DNA from: Synechococcus sp. AG-670-B23
Lineage (GTDB): Bacteria > Cyanobacteriota > Cyanobacteriia > PCC-6307 > Cyanobiaceae
Reading direction: 5' to 3'
DNA length: 48,068 nucleotides
NCBI GenBank assembly: GCA_003209165.1
Contig: QCSL01000014.1
Coordinates: 1 to 48,068 of the forward strand
Position 1 is the stretch's first letter. Each line of letters starts with the position of its first letter. Both the position numbers and the translations under genes were made by a program. This document shows, piece after piece, positions 1 through 7,903 of the stretch. The notes below the pieces were generated by a model that made no database searches, was not told the DNA's origin, and saw only the letters and a program-made list of their open reading frames with translations.

Positions 1-213
1 GCCTACTGGACAGGGCCCAGAGCAGCCTGGATAACACCAGGACGAAAACACAGCCATGGCAATGCCAGGTACCTTGCGAACGTAGAGCACAGCTCGTACC
101 ACAAGACCTGCTCGAGGGTTCCTCCTGCGGTATTAATTCCTGAACAACTACGTTGACATGGCCACGTGCCGTACATAGAAATCAGATAGCGTTCAAAAGT
201 TTGAAGAGCAGCC

Positions 214-561
214 ATGTCAATGTCCACATCATCGGATATTCCAGCAAAAGACACTTGTTATGGAAAAGTTTGGACGTGGGATGAAGCCGAAAGCGATAAT
301 CAAAAAAATCTGGCCTCTTTTTTACAAAAACTGGCTTCAGACTCAGATCTCCAAGAGAAAATTAAAAAGGTTCAGAGCCAGCAGGAGGTTATTGACATTG
401 CAAAAGACTTTGGAATCAATTTCACCGTAGATACTCTTGAGGCTCGGGCTCAAACGCTACCCTTTATACGTGAAGATGAACTCAACAAAGTAAAATGGGC
501 TCGCTGGGGAGACAGCCCAGAGACGCGTCGCTGGGCCATGAATGTTTGGATCAAGCTTTAA
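214..561 (+). CDS. Nif11-domain protein
   Basis: This 115-residue protein carries a Nif11-type domain at about residues 29-78. Visible are the phenylalanine-helix start, a D-x-x-L-Q-E-K-I segment and the I-A-K-D-F-G-I-N-F core. Nif11 domains often serve as leader regions of peptide natural products, but many are stand-alone proteins of unknown role. No Gly-Gly cleavage site or Cys-rich core follows here: the C-terminal 35 residues are Trp/Arg-rich (four Trp). I therefore favour a stand-alone Nif11 protein over a lanthipeptide precursor. No LanM-type modification gene or transporter is nearby. The ATG at 214 has only a weak GAAGAG upstream, and an ATG two codons further is possible. The gene lies in a gene-poor stretch next to a broken tRNA, which suggests an accessory location. 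Confidence 0.7.
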   Translation: MSMSTSSDIPAKDTCYGKVWTWDEAESDNQKNLASFLQKLASDSDLQEKIKKVQSQQEVIDIAKDFGINFTVDTLEARAQTLPFIREDELNKVKWARWGDSPETRRWAMNVWIKL

Positions 562-801
562 GGGGCTGATGGCAAGACCAAGGTGAAAGCATTATCTTCC
601 TGGACTCCAGTTCCAGGCTTTAGGAAGTTCGGGACTTATTGCAGCGGTAAATGTTTTCCCCCTTGGCGCCGCCAGAACGAATCTGGCAAATCAAACGAAA
701 CGCCCTGTTGGACATGAGGTTATGTCCGCCGCTGCACGATGCAAGCGCCATCAACGGCAGGATGAGGATGACCTTTCTCATGCGCAAAGGATGGCAACGG
801 T
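562..801. other. Non-coding gap after Nif11 gene
   Basis: This 240-base gap holds only short overlapping frames (for example 651-842 and 722-823 on the plus strand). They lack Shine-Dalgarno sequences and overlap the end of the DUF3104 gene. I see no convincing gene, tRNA or terminator in it. Confidence 0.4.
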
Positions 802-1050
802 TCAGACCCTTGGAACGATGTGAGTTACCAGGTCAGCGTTGATCCAATTAATGACGCCGGTATCGACATCAGCTACTTGAAACAACGTTGGAACCTTTGG
901 GTTTCTGGCACCGCCATCTACCCAAATCACAGCAGCCATGCGCCAAGCACCATCGGTGTCTGTAACGACCACGGTCATGCCTGCTTTTACATGCAGAAAA
1001 ACAGGACCTGACTTGGGCATCGCAAAGGCGCTCGAATGATTAATTGACAT
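802..1050 (-). CDS. DUF3104-type small protein
   Basis: This 82-residue protein resembles the DUF3104 family of marine picocyanobacteria. The recognisable core runs from about residue 22 to the end, with a V-K-A-G-M-T-V-V-V start, W-R-M-A-A-V-I-W, a G-G-A-R-N-P-K-V-P-T-L-F-Q-V-A-D-V-D-T-G-V-I block and a terminal N-A-D-x-V-T-H-I-V. The role of the family is unknown. The compact beta-rich pattern suggests a small SH3-like fold, which is inference. The ATG at 1050 has GAGG only two bases upstream. An internal ATG eleven codons later has no ribosome site. The gene sits with the Nif11 gene in the accessory left end and has no operon partner. Confidence 0.75.
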   Translation of the reverse strand: MSINHSSAFAMPKSGPVFLHVKAGMTVVVTDTDGAWRMAAVIWVDGGARNPKVPTLFQVADVDTGVINWINADLVTHIVPRV

Positions 1051-1116
1051 ATCCTCTGGGCTAGTACATCTGTATTAGTTCGAATAGGGTCATGGGACAA
1101 GGAATTGATCGTTAAG

Positions 1117-1159
1117 GACAAGCAAGCGAGCGCGCTGAAAAGTGCTTGTCACTCGCTTG
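1117..1159. repeat. Double inverted repeat
   Basis: GACAAGC at 1117-1123 pairs with GCTTGTC at 1144-1150. The overlapping CAAGCGAG at 1123-1130 pairs with CTCGCTTG at 1152-1159. The two pairings are mutually exclusive at their shared base, so this could be a protein-binding or recombination site rather than a terminator (no T tract). It lies 60 bases from the broken tRNA-Pro and shares a GCAAGCG...CGCT stretch with it. Confidence 0.4.
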
Positions 1160-1221
1160 AGTTGTCGATGTTCTCAGAAACCCATGCAGTAACTGCGTTC
1201 GGGCTTAGGACTTTCGGAGCT
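1149..1221 (-). pseudogene. 3' fragment of an ORF, AlpA-like tail
   Basis: Directly after the tRNA-Pro remnant the minus strand reads as a short open tail of about 24 codons ending in TGA at 1149-1151. It contains P-K-V-L-S-P-N-A-V-T-A-W-V-S-E-N-I. It has no start codon of its own, and upstream it runs into tRNA sequence. The order PK-V-L-x-P-x-A-V-x-x-W-V-x-E resembles the C-terminus of AlpA-type phage or island regulatory proteins, which end in a PKxVKLGPRAVGW-like motif. That resemblance is judged by eye on a very short piece, so it is a hypothesis. If right, the fragment is a leftover of an integrated element. Confidence 0.35.
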
Positions 1222-1260
1222 CCCAAAGCAAGCGCGCTACCAAGCTGAGCCACTCCCCGC
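1222..1260 (-). pseudogene. 5' half of tRNA-Pro(TGG), truncated
   Basis: The minus strand starts at 1260 with CGGGGAG and continues with TG, a D-arm GCTC-AGCTTGGTA-GCGC, the anticodon stem CTTGC and the loop TTTGGGA, whose anticodon is TGG. This is the first half of a tRNA-Pro. The expected GCAAG closing the anticodon stem is replaced by GCTCC, and no T-arm or 3' acceptor strand follows. The break lies exactly at the 3' side of the anticodon loop, a usual tyrosine-integrase crossover region. The fragment overlaps the last codons of the FAD oxidoreductase gene, whose stop lies inside it. It cannot make a functional tRNA. Confidence 0.75.
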
Positions 1261-2424
1261 TGCAACCAGAGATTGCCGGTCAGCGTGCAGCTGTTCAGCG
1301 AGGTTTACGCCGCTTTGGATGGCGCCTTCCGCAGTGCCGAAGCCAGGGCCTTCGATCCAGTCGCCGCAGAAACCCACTTCGCTTCTGGGGCACCACTGCA
1401 GCTCAGGTGGCAGAGGGTGGTTGAGAGGGCGTGAGGCTCCCCAGCGCATCACCCCCAGTGGCGTCGCCTGTTTCAACGCGGCTGAAACGACTGGCAGGGC
1501 TTTCAGCAGTTCGGGCAACAGGGCCATCAGGCGTTTTTGTTCCTGGGCCAGCAGGCGGCCGTGGCTCTCGGGAGTGATGGCTTCCCCGGAATCCAAGCCA
1601 TGCACCACCAGCCCCCAGCGACCATCGCTTTGTTGCTGCAGCACCAGCCGTTCCACGTTCCAGTGCGCTTTGGCTGGGTCGTTCAACCAGATCTGAGAAG
1701 GAAGTTTTTCATCGTTGAGCGCGAGCACGCCGAGGTCCACCATTAGGTTCCAGCGCACCTCGGCTTGGCTGCGTTGAAGTTGGCTAAGCACTGCATCGAG
1801 GTCGACGTCCACGCCCTCTGCAACGGCTGAACGCAAGGGGACGTCGTCCCAGGCCAGCATTTTCAGCGAGCGCGGATGGGCCAGCAGGGTTCCACTGAGC
1901 ACAAGGCGCTTGGCCCTGAGGCTCCAGGTTCGATCCTCGTTCTCCAACAGCCAATGATCCTTGCGTCGTTCCAGCCAGCGGACGCTGGTCTCGAACTGAT
2001 GGTTCAGTTGCGCGGAGCCAGCACCATTAAGCAGCGCCTCGCAGATGCTGGCCATGCAGGGAACCCCATGCCACCAGCCCCCAACTGGACTGGCTTCAGG
2101 GCTGGTGGCTTGAGATAAATCTGCTTCGTCGTTGAGCGACAGCACAGCTCGCTCGTCACGCTGAAGAACGCCTGCCGAGAACAACGGCGTAACCAGCTCC
2201 TTCATTCCCGCCGTCATGGAACCGCTGAGGGCAAAGCCTGGCGCTCCATGGTCCAACAGCCAGTCGCTCTGATCCCTTCTCAGGCGGGTTGCCGTCCGGC
2301 CACCTGGCCCACGTCCTGCCTCGATCAGGGTGATGTTTAGATCCGATACCAGCTGCTGGAGCCTGCCCACCAGGCTGCATCCAGACAGCCCTGCACCGAT
2401 AACGGCGAGGTCAACCTCAGCCAC
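1237..2424 (-). CDS. FAD-dependent amine-oxidase-like oxidoreductase
   Basis: This 395-residue flavoprotein of the renalase/amine oxidase group has an N-terminal Rossmann motif G10-A-G12-L-S-G15, an acidic E35 ending the second strand, and the G-P-G-G-R dinucleotide-contact motif at about 39-43. Near residue 350 there is a C-terminal FAD motif with G-D-W followed by a G-rich stretch. Substrate and reaction are not evident. In cyanobacteria such proteins are usually annotated only as NAD(P)/FAD-dependent oxidoreductases. The start is GTG at 2424, right before the Rossmann strand. The last five codons and the TAG stop are made of tRNA-Pro sequence. The small membrane protein gene lies 24 bases upstream on the same strand, so co-transcription is likely. 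Confidence 0.85.
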   Translation of the reverse strand: MAEVDLAVIGAGLSGCSLVGRLQQLVSDLNITLIEAGRGPGGRTATRLRRDQSDWLLDHGAPGFALSGSMTAGMKELVTPLFSAGVLQRDERAVLSLNDEADLSQATSPEASPVGGWWHGVPCMASICEALLNGAGSAQLNHQFETSVRWLERRKDHWLLENEDRTWSLRAKRLVLSGTLLAHPRSLKMLAWDDVPLRSAVAEGVDVDLDAVLSQLQRSQAEVRWNLMVDLGVLALNDEKLPSQIWLNDPAKAHWNVERLVLQQQSDGRWGLVVHGLDSGEAITPESHGRLLAQEQKRLMALLPELLKALPVVSAALKQATPLGVMRWGASRPLNHPLPPELQWCPRSEVGFCGDWIEGPGFGTAEGAIQSGVNLAEQLHADRQSLVAAGSGSAW

Positions 2425-2448
2425 GACTGCTGAACGCTCCGCTGCTGA

Positions 2449-2622
2449 TCACATCCAGTAGCGCTCAGCAGCGACTCGAGAAAACAAACCACCCAGCAAA
2501 GCCAGAAGAATCGTGACGCCGAAAAATACGAAATACGCCATCTGAACTGTAGGCTTGAACAGAGATTCACGGCTTTCTAACAGCCGCTGTGCCTTGGGTT
2601 CGCCTGAGTCACGAGACGACAT
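2449..2622 (-). CDS. Small single-span membrane protein
   Basis: Reading the minus strand from ATG at 2622 to TGA at 2449 gives 57 residues. There is a charged N-terminal half with S-R-D-S-G-E-P-K and L-L-E-S-R-E-S-L-F-K, one hydrophobic helix at about 29-47 rich in F, L and G, and the tail R-V-A-A-E-R-Y-W-M. The size, polar N-terminus and single helix resemble small thylakoid proteins of photosynthetic complexes, but I do not recognise a named family. The gene is too short for many gene callers. It lies between tRNA-Lys and the flavoprotein gene, on the same strand as both, with 24 bases to the latter. Confidence 0.6.
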   Translation of the reverse strand: MSSRDSGEPKAQRLLESRESLFKPTVQMAYFVFFGVTILLALLGGLFSRVAAERYWM

Positions 2623-2635
2623 CAAATCGCTGGTA

Positions 2636-2707
2636 TGGGTCGCCTGAGATTCGAACTCAGGACCAGCCGGTTAAAAGCCGGATGCTCTACCGCTGAGCTA
2701 GCGACCC
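2636..2707 (-). tRNA. trnK: tRNA-Lys (TTT)
   Basis: The minus strand folds into a 72-base tRNA. It has acceptor GGGTCGC/GCGACCC with discriminator A, D-stem GCTC/GAGC, anticodon loop CTTTTAA with TTT anticodon, T-stem CTGAG/CTCAG and T-loop TTCGAAT. The first pair of the anticodon stem is a mismatch (T-C). No CCA is encoded, which is usual in cyanobacteria. Confidence 0.95.
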
Positions 2708-2793
2708 GTGCCCGCTTGGGCATGCCATTTTTGGCACCAAATGAGGTTATCACTCAGGTCGCCGTAGAGACTGGTGGCTGCTGAAGCATCGCC

Positions 2794-3300
2794 ATGACTG
2801 GCTCGAAGCCCTGGCCCGATCCCCAGATCGATGTTGACGCCTGGGTCGCCGAATCCGCCGTCGTGATTGGCAACGTGCGTATGGCAGCGGGCAGCAGCCT
2901 CTGGCCCACAGCAGTTGCGCGCGGCGATCTCGAACTGATCGACATCGGAGCGGGCAGCAATATTCAAGATGGCGCCGTGCTTCATGGCGATCCCGGGCAG
3001 CCAGTGCGTATCGGCGCTGACGTCACCGTGGGGCACCGGGCCGTGATTCATGGCGCCACGCTCGAGGATGGAAGCCTGGTGGGGATTGGCGCCATCGTTC
3101 TCAATGGCGTCACCGTCGGTGCCGGTGCGTTGGTCGCTGCCGGATCCGTCGTCACAAAGGATGTGCCCCCCGGAACCCTGGTGATGGGAACGCCCGCGGT
3201 GGAGAAGCGGGAGTTACCGCCAGAGGCGATCGATGAGCAGCGCTGCCATGCCCAGCGCTACGCGCAATTGGCGGCATCCCACGCCCAAATCACACCTTGA
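2794..3300 (+). CDS. Gamma-carbonic anhydrase-like hexapeptide protein
   Basis: This 168-residue left-handed beta-helix protein is built of hexapeptide repeats. Three histidines at about 64, 81 and 86 have the 17/5 spacing of the zinc ligands in gamma-class carbonic anhydrases, and the R-G-D near residue 43 matches the conserved Arg/Asp region. The C-terminal helix typical of the trimeric family follows the G-T-P-A motif. Whether it hydrates CO2 or is a non-catalytic homologue (CcmM N-terminus or YrdA/PaaY type) cannot be told from sequence. It has no RbcS-like repeats, so it is not CcmM. ATG at 2794 is the first start in frame. It is transcribed away from tRNA-Lys and toward psbY. Confidence 0.85.
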   Translation: MTGSKPWPDPQIDVDAWVAESAVVIGNVRMAAGSSLWPTAVARGDLELIDIGAGSNIQDGAVLHGDPGQPVRIGADVTVGHRAVIHGATLEDGSLVGIGAIVLNGVTVGAGALVAAGSVVTKDVPPGTLVMGTPAVEKRELPPEAIDEQRCHAQRYAQLAASHAQITP

Positions 3301-3404
3301 AATCAACCCCGTGATTGCTGCGAATTCGATCAGCTTTCAAGGAAGGTCGTTGGATCAACGGAGAAGTCCGTAAGATCGGTAACACTGATTTCCGTTTTTT
3401 AAGA

Positions 3405-3617
3405 ATGGTCAGAGTTGCCATCGGTCTGGTCCTCATTCTGGTGATCGTCGGTTACTCGGCCTTCAGCGTGATCACCACAGGCCAAGTGCTGGGAATCGAC
3501 GCCCGCCTGTTCCTTGTGGTTGCCCCGATCCTCGCCGCTGTGAGCTGGGCTGCTTTCAACATTGGCCGTGCTGCCGTGGGTCAGCTACAGCTGATGCTCA
3601 AGCGCAGCCGCGCTTGA
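3405..3617 (+). CDS. psbY: PsbY-like photosystem II membrane protein
   Basis: The last 39 residues, starting at I-D-A-R-L-F-L-V-V-A-P, with one membrane span and A-A-F-N-I-G-R-A-A and a basic end, match cyanobacterial PsbY, a peripheral low-mass photosystem II subunit. In this frame an additional hydrophobic helix (from M-V-R-V-A-I-G-L-V) precedes it, giving 70 residues and two spans from ATG 3405. A GTG at 3487 would give the classical short PsbY of 43 residues. The frame also stays open upstream to a TTG at 3315, which looks like leader rather than protein. I chose 3405 because it is the first ATG and opens with a good membrane helix. The PsbY identity of the C-terminal part is more secure than the start. 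Confidence 0.6.
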   Translation: MVRVAIGLVLILVIVGYSAFSVITTGQVLGIDARLFLVVAPILAAVSWAAFNIGRAAVGQLQLMLKRSRA

Positions 3618-3666
3618 TCCACTGGAAAGCGAGCTTCGTAGGCTGAAAGCTGATTAGTACTGCTGG

Positions 3667-5037
3667 TTGTCTCAATCGCCCCATGTCACCGTGCTCGGTG
3701 CCGGTTTGGCCGGTACCGAGGCGGCCTGGCAGATAGCCCGTGCAGGTGTTCCGGTCAGCCTGGTGGAGATGCGTCCAATTCGACGCTCCCCGGCTCACCA
3801 CAGCAGCGATTTCGCTGAATTGGTTTGCAGCAATAGCTTCGGTGCTCTGAGCAGCGACCGTGCTGCCGGCTTGCTACAAGAAGAGCTGCGACGACTCGGC
3901 TCTTTGGTGATCGGCACGGCAGACACCCACGCTGTTCCAGCAGGTGGTGCACTGGCCGTTGATCGCGGTCGCTACAGCGCTTCCCTCACCGAAGCCCTAG
4001 ACAAGCATCCCCTGGTCACGATTGAACGGCGCGAGCAGAAATGCCTGCCGCCCGCAGATGGAATCACGGTACTGGCGACGGGGCCGCTCACCAGTGAACC
4101 GTTGGCGGAGGATCTGCGCCATTTCACCGGTCGCGCCGACTGCCATTTCTTTGATGCGGCCAGCCCGATCGTCCATGGCGACAGCATCGATCTGTCGGCG
4201 GCCTTTCGCGCCAGCCGCTACGACAAAGGTGATGCCGACTACATCAACTGTCCGATGGATAAGAAGCAGTATCTGGCCTTCCGCCAGGCCCTGATTGAGG
4301 CGGAACAGGCGGAACTCAATGACTTTGACAAGAACGAGGCGACCTTCTTTGAAGGCTGCCTGCCAATTGAGGAGTTGGCGCGTCGTGGTGAAGACACCAT
4401 GCGTTATGGCCCCCTGAAGCCGATCGGGCTCTGGGACCCCCGTTGGGGTGATGTGAATAATCGCGATGTGCGCCGGGCCAAGCGCGCCTACGCCGTGGTG
4501 CAGCTGCGGCAGGAAGACAAGGACGGCCGCCTCTGGAATCTGGTGGGCTTCCAGACGAATCTCAAGTGGGGTGAACAGAAGCGGGTACTGCAGATGATTC
4601 CCGGGTTGGGCCAGGCTGAATTTGTGCGCTTCGGGGTGATGCACCGCAACACCTTCTTGGAATCGCCGCAGTTGTTGCAGCCCACGCTGCAGTTCCGCCA
4701 GCGCCCCAACCTCCTGGCTGCAGGCCAGATCACCGGCACCGAGGGCTATGCCGCCGCCGTGGCCGGTGGTTGGTTGGCAGGCACCAATGCGGCCCGTTTG
4801 GCTCGGGGCCTGGAACCGATTGATCTGCCGGCAACCTGCATGAGTGGGGCTCTCACCCATTTCGTCAGCGAGGCACCCACCGCCAAGTTCCAGCCGATGC
4901 CCCCCAATTTCGGCCTGTTGCCCGATCTGCCGGAGCGGATTCGGGACAAGCGGGCCCGCTATGGCGCTTACCGCGATCGTGCCCTGCAGGATCTGGAGCC
5001 AGTGCAGGAGCTCCAACCCGAGACCTTGACGGTATGA
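3667..5037 (+). CDS. trmFO: TrmFO, folate-dependent tRNA U54 methyltransferase
   Basis: TrmFO (formerly Gid) uses methylenetetrahydrofolate and FADH2 to make 5-methyluridine at position 54 of tRNA. The 456-residue length fits the family. Visible are the N-terminal FAD motif G11-A-G13-L-A-G16, the family segment E-M-R-P with downstream H[14 protein letters not shown], the conserved C-P-M-D-K-K-Q-Y stretch, and the C-terminal G-Q-I-T-G-T-E-G-Y block that completes the FAD site. The start appears to be TTG at 3667, immediately before the Rossmann strand. No clear ribosome site is seen. The stop overlaps the start of the broken cation-efflux gene by 4 bases (ATGA). Confidence 0.95.
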   Translation: MSQSPHVTVLGAGLAGTEAAWQIARAGVPVSLVEMRPIRRSPAHHSSDFAELVCSNSFGALSSDRAAGLLQEELRRLGSLVIGTADTHAVPAGGALAVDRGRYSASLTEALDKHPLVTIERREQKCLPPADGITVLATGPLTSEPLAEDLRHFTGRADCHFFDAASPIVHGDSIDLSAAFRASRYDKGDADYINCPMDKKQYLAFRQALIEAEQAELNDFDKNEATFFEGCLPIEELARRGEDTMRYGPLKPIGLWDPRWGDVNNRDVRRAKRAYAVVQLRQEDKDGRLWNLVGFQTNLKWGEQKRVLQMIPGLGQAEFVRFGVMHRNTFLESPQLLQPTLQFRQRPNLLAAGQITGTEGYAAAVAGGWLAGTNAARLARGLEPIDLPATCMSGALTHFVSEAPTAKFQPMPPNFGLLPDLPERIRDKRARYGAYRDRALQDLEPVQELQPETLTV

Positions 5038-6002
5038 ACACCCCTGAGGAGGCTCGTCGGATCGAACAGCGCTCTCTGCGCTTCTGGGTCGGAGTCAACG
5101 CAGTGATGGCGCTGGCTGGGTTCTCCGCCCATGTGCTCAATAGATCGTCGGCCCGCTGTTGGACGGCCTTTATTCCGCAGTTTTGGTGGGGTCTTCGTTG
5201 ATTGCCAGTCGCATCAGTCGAAATGTGTTGCGGCCGCCCGATCGGGCCTGGCCCTATGGCTACGAAGGCCAGGAAGCCCTGTATGTGCTCTTCCGTTCTC
5301 TGGTGCTGCTGGGGGTGATCGGCTTTGGCGTTGGCAGCGCCTGCTCCACCTTTATCGACTGGTGGCGGGGTTCCAGCATTACGCCGCTGCATCTTGAGCC
5401 GGTAGCGCTTTACACCGCTTTGATGACAGCGCTTTGCGGACTGCTGGCCTGGCGGCACCGACGGGATTGGCGCCGCACGGGGAATGTTTCGCTGCTGCTG
5501 CTCACAGAAAGAAGCCCGTAATGCCCGTATCGATGCCGTGATCACCCTGGCCACCGGTCTGGCCCTGCTGGCATCTCCCCTGTTGCTGGCAACGCCATTT
5601 TCTGCGCTGGCGCCGATCACCGATGCCCTGCTGGTGTTAGCAGTAAGCCTGGCTTTACTGCGCGAACCGCTGGCGGCCCTGCGAGTCGCCATGGCCCAGG
5701 CCGCTGGCAGTGCGGCCGATCCGGATGTGCTGCAGCGTACGCGGGTGGTGTTGATGCAGGAACTGGTGGGGCTTCAGTTGCAAATGATGGATTTCACGGT
5801 GCAACAGCTGGGCCGCACGGCCCTTGTCGTCGTCTGCATCAATCCGCTGCAACCCATGGAAAGTCGGGTGATTGAAGGGCTGCGCCATCAAATCGATGCC
5901 CGTTGCAGTGCTGAACTAGGACGTCCGGTGCGTTCTCAGGTGATTCTCACGGTGATTCCGCCGATTCACCGCCAGGATCCAAGGCCGCAGACGGCCCCTT
6001 AG
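5034..6002 (+). pseudogene. Cation diffusion facilitator gene with two frameshifts
   Basis: Three overlapping frames together make one cation-efflux (CDF) protein of about 322 residues. From ATG 5034 the frame gives an N-terminal helix with first membrane span up to N-R-S-S-A. Near 5145-5158 the protein sense moves to another frame, L-L-D-G-L-Y-S-A-V through H-R-R-D-W-R-R-T-G, then near 5500-5515 returns to the original frame, E-A-R-N-A-R-I-D-A-V-I-T-L, and runs to TAG at 6000-6002. The pattern fits one lost base and then one extra base. The D-G-L-Y-S and R-I-D-A-V segments match the metal-binding helices of CDF transporters, and a soluble C-terminal domain follows. It starts inside the trmFO stop. 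It is a pseudogene unless the shifts are sequencing errors. Confidence 0.75.
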
Positions 6003-6026
6003 CGTCACCCTCAAAGAAGCGATGCC

Positions 6027-7583
6027 ATGAGCGAGAACCAGCAGTGGGATGCCGTTGTGATCGGTTCCGGTATTGGTGGCTTAGTCACCGCCAGTCAGCT
6101 GGCGGCCAAGGGAGCTAAAACCCTTGTCTTGGAGCGCTATCTGATCCCCGGGGGCAGTGGAGGAGCCTTCAAGCGCGAGGGCTACACCTTTGATGTGGGG
6201 GCCTCGATGATTTTCGGCTTCGGAAAAAAGGGATTCACCAACCTGCTCACTAGGGCCTTGGCCGACGTGGGGGAGCACTGCGAAACCATCCCCGACCCCG
6301 CCCAGCTTGAGTACCACATGCCCAATGGGCTGCGCATTGCGGTGGATCGCGACTATGAGCAGTTCATCGCAGACCTCACGGCGCGGTTTCCCCATGAGGC
6401 CGAGGGAATCCGCCGCTTCTACGACACCTGCTGGCAGGTGTTCAACTGCCTTGATGCCATGCCACTCCTCTCTCTGGAGGATCCGGCATACCTCACCAAA
6501 GTGTTTTTCAAGGCGCCACTGGCCTGTCTGGGGCTGGCCCGTTGGCTGCCGTTCAACGTCGGGGCGGTTGCCCGCCAGCACATCAAGGACGAGCAGCTGC
6601 TCAAGTTCATCGACATCGAATGCTTTTGCTGGTCGGTGATGCCGGCGGATCGCACTCCGATGATCAACGCCGGTATGGTGTTTTCTGATCGGCATGCGGG
6701 GGGGATCAATTACCCCAAGAGAGGTGTCGGCGTGATCGCCGAAAAGCTCGTGAAGGGATTGGAACGCCACGGCGGCGCCATTCGCTACAAGGCTCGAGTC
6801 ACCGAGGTGTTGATCGAGAACGATCAGGCGGTCGGCGTGAAGTTGTCCGATGGCGCGACCATCCGTGCTAAGCGTGTGATTTCCAATGCCACCCGCTGGG
6901 ACACGTTCGCGGGAGAGGGTGACGAGCAGCGCCGCGCGGGCCAATCCCTGGTGGATGCTGCCCACACCCCTGGCAAAGAGCAGTTTTGGCGGAAGCGTTA
7001 TGTGCCTTCGCCCTCTTTCCTGTCGCTGCATCTGGGGGTTCGGGCTGATTTGATTCCGGCCGGCACCCACTGCCATCACCTCTTGCTCGAAGACTGGAAG
7101 CGGATGGAGGACGAGCAGGGAGTGATCTTCGTGTCGATGCCTTCGCTGCTGGATCCGGATCTGGCTCCGGCTGGGAATCACATCGTTCACACCTTCACGC
7201 CATCATCAATGGAGGCGTGGCAAGGGCTTACCCCCAGCCAATACCGCGACAAAAAGGAGGCCGATGCGGCGCGGTTGATCCAACGCTTAGAGGCGATTCT
7301 GCCAGGCCTCGCCGATGCCATCACCCATAAGGAGATCGGCACGCCCCGCAGCCATCGGCGCTTCCTTGGTCGCTTTCAGGGCAGCTACGGCCCGATCCCT
7401 GCGATGCAACTCCCGGGTCTGCTGCCAATGCCGTTCAACCGCACCGGGCTTAAGAACCTTTACTGCGTGGGCGATTCCTGTTTCCCCGGCCAGGGCCTGA
7501 ACGCTGTCGCCTTCAGTGGGTTTGCCTGTGCTCATCGGGTTGGTGCGGACCTTGGACTGAATCCCTGGGCGCTGCCGGACTGA
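6027..7583 (+). CDS. crtH: Carotenoid cis-trans isomerase CrtH
   Basis: The 518-residue protein matches the CrtH/CRTISO group of flavoproteins, which isomerise poly-cis-lycopene to all-trans-lycopene for carotenoid synthesis at the membrane. The N-terminal dinucleotide motif is G13-S-G15-I-G-G18, followed by an E-R ending and P-G-G-S-G-G. The hallmark G-Y-T-F-D-V-G-A-S stretch is present, and near the end there is G-D-S-C-F-P-G-Q-G-L-N-A-V-A-F-S-G, the C-terminal FAD motif. The length fits the family. ATG at 6027 lies 24 bases after the broken transporter gene. Phytoene desaturase-like relatives are the alternative, but the C-terminal motif and length favour CrtH. Confidence 0.9.
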   Translation: MSENQQWDAVVIGSGIGGLVTASQLAAKGAKTLVLERYLIPGGSGGAFKREGYTFDVGASMIFGFGKKGFTNLLTRALADVGEHCETIPDPAQLEYHMPNGLRIAVDRDYEQFIADLTARFPHEAEGIRRFYDTCWQVFNCLDAMPLLSLEDPAYLTKVFFKAPLACLGLARWLPFNVGAVARQHIKDEQLLKFIDIECFCWSVMPADRTPMINAGMVFSDRHAGGINYPKRGVGVIAEKLVKGLERHGGAIRYKARVTEVLIENDQAVGVKLSDGATIRAKRVISNATRWDTFAGEGDEQRRAGQSLVDAAHTPGKEQFWRKRYVPSPSFLSLHLGVRADLIPAGTHCHHLLLEDWKRMEDEQGVIFVSMPSLLDPDLAPAGNHIVHTFTPSSMEAWQGLTPSQYRDKKEADAARLIQRLEAILPGLADAITHKEIGTPRSHRRFLGRFQGSYGPIPAMQLPGLLPMPFNRTGLKNLYCVGDSCFPGQGLNAVAFSGFACAHRVGADLGLNPWALPD

Positions 7584-7618
7584 TCTTCTGCCTAGCGTGA
7601 CTTTGAGAAGGAGTTGGG

Positions 7619-7903
7619 ATGCCGCCTGAGTTTCAGCCGTCGTCGGAAGATCTGGCCCGCTACCTCGAACAGAGGGGTGAGCTCAGCAAGCCCTGGAATC
7701 TGCAAATGCTGCGGCTCAAGAAGCTCAAGGAAGCCAAGGAATCGATGGACCCACAGCTGTATCTCGAGAAGTTGCAGGAGGCCCATGCCGATCTGATGCG
7801 TCTCGGCCAGTTCTGGAAGGGCCGTGAACAAGAGGTGTTTGGTGGCACGTACCAACCTTCTGAACTGATCGAACCATTGCCGGGTTCCCCTGAAGACCGA
7901 TGA
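7619..7903 (+). CDS. Conserved cyanobacterial small protein
   Basis: This 94-residue hydrophilic, helical, charged protein has a L-x-x-K-K-L-K-E-A-K-E-S-M-D segment at about 37-52 and E-K-L-Q-E-A-H-A-D-L near 57-66. It has no membrane segment, signal peptide or motif that I recognise. A good ribosome site (GAGAAGGAG) precedes the ATG at 7619. The stop overlaps the start of the next gene by 4 bases, so the two are probably translationally coupled. Confidence 0.7.
   Translation: MPPEFQPSSEDLARYLEQRGELSKPWNLQMLRLKKLKEAKESMDPQLYLEKLQEAHADLMRLGQFWKGREQEVFGGTYQPSELIEPLPGSPEDR

Noticed and set aside
214-561. Nif11 gene as a lanthipeptide (prochlorosin) precursor
   Set aside because: No Gly-Gly leader site, no Ser/Thr/Cys-rich core and no LanM or transporter gene in the window.
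651-842. Plus-strand frames at 651-842 and 722-823
   Set aside because: They overlap each other and the DUF3104 gene, have no ribosome site and no recognisable family.
1149-1260. Group I intron within tRNA-Pro as explanation for the split
   Set aside because: Cyanobacterial tRNA introns do sit in the anticodon loop, but no 3' exon (T-arm plus acceptor strand) is found to the left within the window, and the sequence after the break reads as a protein tail.
3997-5016. 339-codon minus-strand frame opposite trmFO
   Set aside because: Long antisense frames are common opposite GC-rich genes. TrmFO is certain on the plus strand and the antisense protein resembles nothing.
5034-6002. Programmed ribosomal frameshifting in the cation-efflux gene
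   Set aside because: Two shifts in opposite directions would be needed, and no slippery heptamer with a downstream structure is evident. Mutation or sequencing error is simpler.
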